NCBI GenBank assembly: GCA_012295275.1
Contig: CM022665.1
Span: forward strand, 21,170,650 to 21,183,149
Reading direction: 5' to 3'
Length of the DNA: 12,500 nucleotides
From: Chrysomallon squamiferum
Lineage: Eukaryota; Mollusca; Gastropoda; Neomphalida; Peltospiridae
Part shown: positions 7,601-12,500 of the stretch, in pieces
Layout: the number at the start of each line of letters is the position of its first letter
Numbering within the stretch: the first letter of the stretch is position 1
The notes under the pieces: generated by a model
Told to the model about the DNA's origin: nothing
Database searches by the model: none
What the model saw: the letters and a program-made list of their open reading frames with translations, nothing else
Program-made: the position numbers and the translations under genes

Positions 7601-7920
7601 CGCAATTACACAAACTGTCAAACTGTTTGCAGGCCGCACGCTTTGCACGGGTCTCGCTATCGCCATTATCATAATAATCACGTGACCTTACAGCGAGGTC
7701 TCTAGAGACCATGGAAGAGGGTGAACTAATGATAAGAGATTTTCAGAACGCATGTGTTCGTGACACGAACATATATCTGGCTGTTTGACATCGCTTTGTC
7801 ATCCGTTCCGCAGTCTGTAATTATTCCCGCGTTTTAAGTTTAAATTACCGTCACGTCACAGAAAGGGTTAAGTCAAAACACCGGTTTACCACCTGTTGTT
7901 AGTTGTTACGTGACAACTTT
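7600..7920. promoter_or_regulatory. GC-richer block with a cluster of palindromes
   Basis: A CpG-richer block holds, in order, an E-box CACGTG (7679-7684); TGACCT and AGGTCT half-sites facing outward (7683-7688, 7696-7701); the perfect 14-bp palindrome GGTCTCTAGAGACC (7697-7710); the palindrome TGTTCGTG-A-CACGAACA (7755-7771); a GTCACGTCAC CRE-like motif (about 7850-7859); and AGTTGTTACGTGACAACT (7901-7918, eight of nine pairs match). Such density of dyad sites suggests dimeric factors (bHLH, bZIP, nuclear receptor) at an enhancer or promoter. No TATA box or exon accompanies it. Confidence 0.4.
7711..7788 (+). other. Short ORF of 25 codons in strong start context, unproven
   Basis: An ATG with A at -3 and G at +4 opens directly after the 14-bp palindrome and runs 25 codons (beginning MEEGELMIRDFQ) to TGA at 7786-7788. 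The second palindrome lies within it. It resembles no family I know and there is no upstream promoter signal I trust. Chance is the likely explanation, with a small upstream ORF or a first coding exon as alternatives. Confidence 0.1.
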
Positions 7921-7979
7921 TATATTCAAACTGTTTTATTAAATGGAAATTAAATTTTATATTATGTTATATTCTACTG

Positions 7980-8004
7980 TATTATATTATATTATATTAT
8001 ATTA
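7980..8004. repeat. (ATATT)n pentamer tract
   Basis: Five tandem ATTAT-type units, the reverse complement of the unit at 7413-7433. Confidence 0.85.
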
Positions 8005-8101
8005 CTTTTTATACTGTATCATTGTATGGTATTGTTGTATTTGAAATATGAAATCTAGTTCATAAATCTGTCTATATATCAGTCAGTCTCACTATATTTC
8101 T

Positions 8102-8102
8102 G

Positions 8103-8147
<45 letters not shown>
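8102..8147. repeat. (TATC)11 microsatellite
   Basis: Near-perfect tetranucleotide tract followed by imperfect CTGTCTCTAT copies to about 8172. It is a likely polymorphic marker. Confidence 0.95.
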
Positions 8148-8337
8148 GTCTCTATATCCATCTATCTGTCTCATTCACAAAACACATCAGGAAAACAGAT
8201 AATTAAAAAAGAAATATACAGTCAGTATAATTTAAATCTATTAATTAGTCATTAAAAATTAATCCCAGATATCTTTTACATGACAAGGATTTTTTTTGTT
8301 GTTTTTTTAAAACCATCGAGAGTGAACTTTAAGGGGT

Positions 8338-8350
8338 AAAAAAAAAAAAA

Positions 8351-8389
<39 letters not shown>

Positions 8390-8390
8390 A
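8338..8390. repeat. A13 run and (TAAA)10
   Basis: A homopolymer A run (8338-8350) passes directly into ten TAAA units, a pattern common where an A-rich retroposon tail has expanded. No retroposon body was recognised to its left. Confidence 0.9.
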
Positions 8391-8460
8391 ATAAATTTAA
8401 AAAAATCAAGTTGTAAAAATATCAAGTTACTGACTAAAATTAAATATGAGTTACATTTTA

Positions 8461-8465
<5 letters not shown>

Positions 8466-8496
<31 letters not shown>

Positions 8497-8591
8497 AAAA
8501 CCATTTTTTGGTTATGTTACCTCTAAGGGTTTGGATGGAAGACGAACACTGCAAAAACTGAAATTAACATTTTTTTTTTTTTTTTTTTTTT
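8466..8591. repeat. Opposed A27 and T22 runs around 77 bp of unique DNA
   Basis: A 27-base A run (8466-8492) and a 22-base T run (8570-8591) face each other across 77 bases. Single-stranded, the two could pair into a long A-T stem. The loop carries a small AACCA/TGGTT hairpin near 8500-8513. Confidence 0.85.
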
Positions 8592-8673
8592 GATTTATAG
8601 AGAACAGTTTAAACAATAGATGCCCATTGGTGTTACTAATCTGTTCAGACATAAAACATTTTTGGGTTGTTTT

Positions 8674-8722
8674 TTCTTTCTTTCTTTCTTTCTTTATTTT
8701 TTTATTATTTTTTTTTTCTTGT
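8674..8722. repeat. (CTTT)n and T-rich tract
   Basis: Five TTTC units are followed by T-rich DNA. Open frames on the minus strand through 8512-8730 are Lys-rich translations of this and the T22 run. Confidence 0.9.
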
Positions 8723-8915
8723 TCTGACATCTAAATAAACTTCAGCATTCTAAAATATGTTAATGTAAATGAATACAGCGAAGGGTTACATAAATGTTTT
8801 CAGGTTATTTTTTTTTAAAATATTTTTTAAAAGGGTGATGTTACGAGTTGTGAGTAATTTTACAAATTATTTCATCTATATTGTTTATTCTGTCAAACGG
8901 TTTGTTTCAAATAGT

Positions 8916-9080
8916 GTAGAGAAAAAAAAAAAAAAAGGGGAAAACCCCCCCAAAACAACCAATAAAAACCCCACTTTATTTATTTATTTATTTGTTATTT
9001 ATTTGTTTGTTTGTGTCTGTTTTTATTTATTATTTATTTATTTGTGTTTGTTTTTATTTATTTATTATTTTTATATTTAA
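8916..9080. repeat. Purine tract, GGGGAAAACCCC hairpin and TTTA/TTTG microsatellite
   Basis: An A15 run leads into GGGG-AAAA-CCCCCCC (8937-8951), a four-base hairpin, then C-rich DNA and a TTTA/TTTG tract (about 8975-9075). The latter contains a near-exact internal duplication of TGT(C/T)TGTTTTTATTTATT. The reading frame crossing it on the plus strand is repeat-derived. Confidence 0.8.
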
Positions 9081-9340
9081 TTACTATTTTTTAGGAAGTA
9101 AAGTCTGAGAATGTTAATCAAAGTAGTTAAGTATGTCATTCACAAATTGTTTTCCTGTGTCGAGTGGCGAAGATAAGATCAGTGAGAAATTGGAAAATGA
9201 TGAAGTAAATAAACAATAGTTTGTGATTTTCAAACACGTCGATAACGCTGGCTTAGGGCGAATTAACCTTGGCTTAACCATTAATCGCTTCACCGATTGA
9301 TTCGTAGGAACCGACTGTGTACAGCAAAATAATAACAAAA

Positions 9341-9342
<2 letters not shown>
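9081..9342. other. Complex DNA, no gene recognised
   Basis: Moderately AT-rich sequence with a more GC-balanced segment (9235-9320). A minus-strand open frame (9114-9392) reads unique sequence after a Lys-rich start made by the T34 run. It has no recognisable domain, splice context or promoter, so I do not call it a gene. Confidence 0.5.

Positions 9343-9376
<34 letters not shown>
9343..9376. repeat. Poly-T run (34)
   Basis: Uninterrupted 34 T, the longest homopolymer of the window. A minus-strand retroposon tail was considered, but no polyadenylation signal or target duplication is visible. Confidence 0.95.
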
Positions 9377-9377
<1 letters not shown>

Positions 9378-9479
9378 TTTAAATAAAGACACTATCTATC
9401 ATGGATTAGCAAACAGTGACAACATTTAAACAGCCCGTACATACAGCCAGTAATACAATATTCTCAGATAATTAGTTCA

Positions 9480-9742
9480 GACACTTCGATAATGGTACGT
9501 TCCGGGATTTTAACTTGTCCTTCCTGCCGAATCTCATCCATATTGCCAGGTACTATCAATCGATAAAACGAAAACCTGTCTCAAAAGCGGGCTTCGCGTC
9601 TGCTTCGTGCACGTCAGAATAATCGATTCGAGAAAACTGGAAATATGTCACGTGTGACCGTTATTATTTTTATGGCATATTGCTCATTGGATGGATGTAA
9701 ATGGGCGGGGCTTTATAATTAGATCGTATGCTTTCACGTGGA
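9480..9742 (+). promoter_or_regulatory. Candidate RNA polymerase II promoter
   Basis: A CpG-richer region contains, in canonical order, ATCGAT elements (9559-9564, 9622-9627), CGTCA (9612-9616), an E-box within GTCACGTGTGACC (9647-9659), an inverted CCAAT box (ATTGG, 9686-9690), a GC box (GGGCGGGG, 9703-9710), a TATA box (TATAA, 9714-9718) and a second E-box (9735-9740). Relative to a start at 9743, CCAAT lies at about -55, the GC box at about -37 and TATA at -29, all usual positions. The order, strand agreement with the donor at 9805 and local CpG content make this the best-supported functional element in the window. The gene it drives is not recognised. Confidence 0.6.
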
Positions 9743-9804
9743 CTTTTCTCCATAGCTGATTCTGCGCAGTGAACGATACCAGCTTTGCACAGACCGAGGC
9801 GTTA
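9743..9804 (+). other. Candidate non-coding first exon with 5'TOP-like start
   Basis: Twenty-nine bases after TATA an unbroken pyrimidine tract CTTTTCTCC (9743-9751) offers a TCT-type initiator, as at ribosomal-protein and translation-factor genes whose mRNAs begin with C plus pyrimidines (5'TOP). The following sequence has no ATG, contains TGCGCA (9763-9768, NRF-1-like) and reaches a consensus splice donor GTAAGT at 9805-9810, giving a 62-base untranslated exon. A short ATG-less exon of this kind is seen in eEF1A genes, for example, but nothing here identifies the gene. Start and exon are inferred; a start at CA (9751-9752) is an alternative. Confidence 0.45.
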
Positions 9805-10299
9805 GTAAGTATTTCCAATAATTTGTCACGTTATTAAAAATACGTATTTCATTTTTAAAATGTTCTTTATATAATGAACAAAAGATAAATTTAACCAACT
9901 ACTATTTTAATAAAATACGAGTTGTCTTTCAGTTAAATATAATTACCTCTTTATCAACTGAAGGTCGCATTTTTTAATTAATTCAGAATATTGTAATACA
10001 AAATTTTCGAGGCAGGTAAATAACTATTATACAAAATGTCTATAGTATACAAATAACCCCGTTTATTAGCTTGCATATGCTAATAAATTTTCAATTTTAA
10101 TAAAGAAATGTCTCTCGATGTATAACAACATTTATAACGATTTATTAAGATAATGAGGTAAGCCAGCAGAAACATAAAGATTAAACCATTAATAGGACAG
10201 TCTTACATGAAATTTTATTTATTAGTTTGTTTTTGAAGTAATGTATATTTTATCTGTCTGTCCTAATACATTTTATTATTTCATTAAAAATGTAACTAT

Positions 10300-10302
<3 letters not shown>

Positions 10303-10338
<36 letters not shown>
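10303..10338. repeat. (TA)18 microsatellite
   Basis: Pure TA tract of 36 bases, able to extrude a cruciform. It is followed at 10384-10400 by a (CATT)4 tract. Confidence 0.97.
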
Positions 10339-10342
<4 letters not shown>

Positions 10343-10433
10343 CAGACAGAGTGATTTACAATAATTAAATTAATTAATTTATCATTCATTCATTCATTCA
10401 TGCACGTACTTACTATTAAAATAAGTATGTTCG

Positions 10434-10438
<5 letters not shown>

Positions 10439-10490
<52 letters not shown>
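10439..10490. repeat. (TA)26 microsatellite
   Basis: Pure TA tract of 52 bases, 100 bases after the (TA)18 tract. Each is self-complementary and the two are complementary to one another. Confidence 0.97.
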
Positions 10491-10491
<1 letters not shown>

Positions 10492-10541
10492 CAATTTCAT
10501 TAGTATTCTGAAACGAAAATTAATTATTTCTTTGTTGCTGT

Positions 10542-10662
10542 TACTATTATTATTATTATTAATCTTCAAAGGTATATTGTTGCATGTCTGCGAAATATCT
10601 GTTGCATATCAAAATAAAATAAAATGAAATATAATAATAATAATAATAACAACAACAAAAAC
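10542..10662. repeat. (TTA)n, (AAT)n and (AAC)n trinucleotide tracts
   Basis: Short TTA (about 10545-10561), AAT (about 10631-10648) and AAC (about 10648-10657) runs. The first two are complementary and could fold together. Confidence 0.85.
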
Positions 10663-11238
10663 AAAAACAAACACACAGACAAAGAAACAGACAATAAATT
10701 ACTTTTTTTTTTAAATGACACACAGAAAATAAATTCTGTTATTTTAAAGTAATCATAAAACAGAAAGCTTGATATTATAAACTTTTTTTATATTTTATTT
10801 TAAGTTTCAGGTTGCTGTATAATATAAAAAATATTCCCTTGCCTTTGATAAATAAACGTGATACTTGTTCGTTATGTATTAGGTACCTCGCGTCAAAATA
10901 TTCATGATATTAATACACTGTAACATAATATTCATTGCGTTGCACGGTCCTGGCTTTAGGTCTTCCCAAATAAAGAGGTTCATCCGAACAAATCTTGTTA
11001 ACTGTATGTTTCTTTTTAGCAACCATTTGCCATTTTAGTTATAAAATGATGCTCACGTAAAAAAAAAAAATTAAGAAGAAGAAAAATAAAATTAATGATG
11101 GTACGATAAAAGAAGAATGTTTTTAAAATATTATTAACGAAACGAATAAAGAAGGAATATAAAACTGCCCGTGTTAATAAAAGACAAAAGACAGAATGTT
11201 AGGAAAGAGGGGTTGTTTAAAACATCCATGCATAGTTG

Positions 11239-11413
11239 AGAATATAAATGTAAGTAAAAATAAAAATAACTTTTTCATTTAAATTTTATATATATATGTA
11301 TATATATAAAGTATCTGATCAAGATAAGTTCACCATGTTTAAAATTTAAATGAAAAAGTTTTTTTTTTTATTTACATTTATATTCTTAGATATAAAGTGT
11401 CTCATCAGTATAA
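11239..11413. repeat. Inverted repeat with ~50-bp arms and a duplicated flank
   Basis: The left arm (11239-11288) and right arm (11340-11386) are reverse complements. The outer 17 bases differ at one position, the inner 19 (CTTTTTCATTTAAATTTTA) are exact, and the middle A-rich part is 14 versus 11 bases. The 51-base loop contains a TA tract and a 24-base segment (11304-11327) that recurs directly after the right arm (11390-11413) with 20 of 24 identities. This resembles a fold-back or MITE-like element, but I see no target-site duplication and no family match. A TG microsatellite abuts its right end. Confidence 0.75.
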
Positions 11414-11414
11414 T

Positions 11415-11418
<4 letters not shown>

Positions 11419-11452
<34 letters not shown>
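11419..11452. repeat. (TG)17 microsatellite
   Basis: Pure TG tract, a potential Z-DNA former, starting five bases after the duplicated flank of the inverted repeat. Confidence 0.97.
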
Positions 11453-11456
<4 letters not shown>

Positions 11457-11544
11457 AGAAAATACCGAATAACTTTTGTTTATATATTCACATTTTTTTC
11501 CTGTTAGAATTCAAAAGAGATATAGTTATAAAAGAAGATAAAAA

Positions 11545-11553
11545 ATATAATAA

Positions 11554-11620
<67 letters not shown>

Positions 11621-11760
11621 CAATTAAAAACAAGACGATTAAGATATATTTATTAATAAATAAATATAATGAAATAATAAACTAAATCAAACTGAACCAA
11701 CTAAAATAATAGTAATAAAAAATAATAAATAAATAAATAAATAAATAAAAGAGCTAATAT
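11545..11760. repeat. (AATA)17 and further AATA-rich DNA
   Basis: A nearly pure AATA tract runs at 11553-11620, with a second at about 11724-11748. The DNA between and after them is almost entirely A/T with A strongly in excess on this strand. Confidence 0.92.
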
Positions 11761-12130
11761 AAACAAAAACAAATTAAGAACAAAATAAGGTGACAAGCTG
11801 AAATACAAATTAATTTCACAATAAACACTTTTAATAAATAATTTAAAAATCAGATAGAAACAAATATGTAGGTGTGAATTAAAATTAATTTATTTATCAA
11901 AATAAAATCATAAAACAAAACAGGCAGTCATAACTATAAAGTCAAGAAAAGAAAGCTTAAATAAAAAGTTAAATAAGATGAATCCTTTCAGTCAGAATTA
12001 TTAATATGTAGCCTATATTATTATTGTTGTTATTATTACTATTATTATTTATTTAATTATTTATTTATTTAATTTTCCTCGGTTTTTCAGATCAAAGATT
12101 GAGTTATGAAATGTAAAAATTAAAAAGTAA
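11760..12130. other. A-rich DNA without a gene
   Basis: A and T make up most of this stretch, A dominating to about 12000, then a TTA/TTG-type patch (12010-12075). Nothing else was recognised apart from an acceptor-like pyrimidine tract ending TTTTTCAG near 12090. Confidence 0.6.
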
Positions 12131-12135
12131 TTAAA

Positions 12136-12180
12136 ACTAACTAACAAACTAACTAACTAACTTAATAAATAAATAAATAA
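12136..12180. repeat. (AACT)n and (AATA)n tetranucleotide tracts
   Basis: AACT-type units at about 12136-12163, followed by four AATA units. Confidence 0.88.
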
Positions 12181-12199
12181 TATATATTCCAAAAACAAC

Positions 12200-12200
<1 letters not shown>

Positions 12201-12254
<54 letters not shown>
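12201..12254. repeat. (AC)27 microsatellite
   Basis: Pure AC tract of 54 bases, in inverse orientation to the (TG)17 tract 750 bases upstream. The remaining DNA to the window end (12255-12500) is AT-rich, with three ACATTT units (about 12444-12460), and shows no gene. Confidence 0.97.
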
Positions 12255-12256
<2 letters not shown>

Positions 12257-12500
12257 ATATATACAGTACGCTACAACCAAAAAACAAATTCATCTCAAAT
12301 TATAAACAAATGTAAATTGACACCTTGTAATTAAAGCACTGCATTTGAAAGATATACGCGTTTATCTAAATATAACGTTTACTTTAGTTTCAAACTAGCA
12401 GAATTAGTGCACGTTTATCTCAACAGAAAATAAATTAACTTTTTACATTTACATTTACATCATTTCTATTTTGTTCGTTTGTAAATAATCAGTTAATTTA

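Larger units (their letters stand above)
9805..12500 (+). other. Probable start of intron 1 (right end not in window)
   Basis: From the GTAAGT donor onward the DNA is AT-rich and microsatellite-dense with no coding exon. Acceptor-like sites occur (TTTAAGTTTCAG near 10800-10810 and CCTCGGTTTTTCAG near 12077-12090), but what follows has no sustained reading frame, so I do not call a second exon. The stretch 9830-10300 holds only complex AT-rich DNA. Bases 10660-11220 hold the same, plus a slightly less AT-rich patch at 10870-11000. Confidence 0.35.

Noticed and set aside
8921-8951. Polypurine tract AAAAGGGGAAAA, resembling an LTR-retrotransposon primer site
   Set aside because: No LTR boundary, no primer-binding site and no retroelement coding remnants nearby. 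The G and C runs form a simple hairpin.
9114-9392. Minus-strand frame of 92 residues
   Set aside because: The start is a Lys run from the T34 homopolymer. The unique part matches no family I know, and no minus-strand promoter or splice sites are evident.
10400-10627. Plus-strand frame with alternating Tyr-Ile
   Set aside because: It is the translation of the (TA)26 microsatellite and the following TTA tract.
10785-10815. Splice acceptor-like TTTAAGTTTCAG as the second exon of the gene starting at 9743
   Set aside because: The following sequence has no ATG or sustained open frame and no paired donor.
12070-12125. Acceptor-like CCTCGGTTTTTCAG followed by an ATG
   Set aside because: The frame after the ATG stops after five codons, and the only nearby donor-like GTAATT is weak.
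12262-12285. TACAGTACGCTACAACC, resembling a Tc1/mariner terminal end after a TA
   Set aside because: No matching inverted end elsewhere in the window and no transposase sequence.

Overview
The window looks like non-coding, AT-rich nuclear DNA from an animal. I find no convincing protein-coding gene, rRNA, intact tRNA, CRISPR array or bacterial-type operon. Evidence for a metazoan genome: very dense microsatellites (CT)44, (TA)26, (AC)27, (TG)17, (TATC)n, (AATA)n and homopolymer runs up to 34 T; long reading frames that are all translations of simple repeats; a CCAAT/GC-box/TATA core promoter followed by a GTAAGT splice donor; and matches to animal factor sites such as RFX X-boxes, CTCF, YY1 and inverted Sox pairs. 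The style fits an invertebrate, perhaps a mollusc or other lophotrochozoan, but no sequence here fixes the taxon.

Layout. Bases 1-1480 are AT-rich with short microsatellites, a trinucleotide block (613-760) and an RFX X-box-like palindrome (867-880). Bases 1490-2160 are a GC- and CpG-richer island with YY1-like and CTCF-like matches and a duplicated CCAAT-box segment. Bases 2370-2950 are a degenerate tandem array of about 145 bp. Bases 3292-3379 are an uninterrupted (CT)44. Bases 3600-3960 are a second GC-richer block with YY1-, E2F- and ERR/FTZ-F1-like sites. A degenerate tRNA-like sequence, probably the head of an old SINE, lies at about 4270-4345. Bases 5030-5420 are a third GC-richer block. 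A decayed 22-bp minisatellite occupies 6093-6244, followed by two inverted Sox/TCF-like pairs (6388-6470), a 38-bp palindromic tandem repeat (6796-7010) and a second X-box (7219-7232). Bases 7600-7920 hold a cluster of three palindromes with E-box/CRE-like motifs.

Bases 9540-9810 are the strongest functional candidate. They form a plus-strand promoter with CCAAT, GC box, TATA and a pyrimidine start (TCT/5'TOP-like) in canonical order and spacing, then a short ATG-less first exon ending at a consensus donor (9804/9805). The gene body would lie mostly beyond the right edge, and the rest of the window would be its first intron. The remainder (9830-12500) is intron-like, A-rich, microsatellite-dense DNA with a 50-bp-arm inverted repeat at 11239-11386.

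If the promoter reading is right, the window is mostly the upstream regulatory region plus the start of intron 1 of one gene, and the GC-richer islands are candidate distal elements. All factor-site calls are motif matches by eye. None proves binding.
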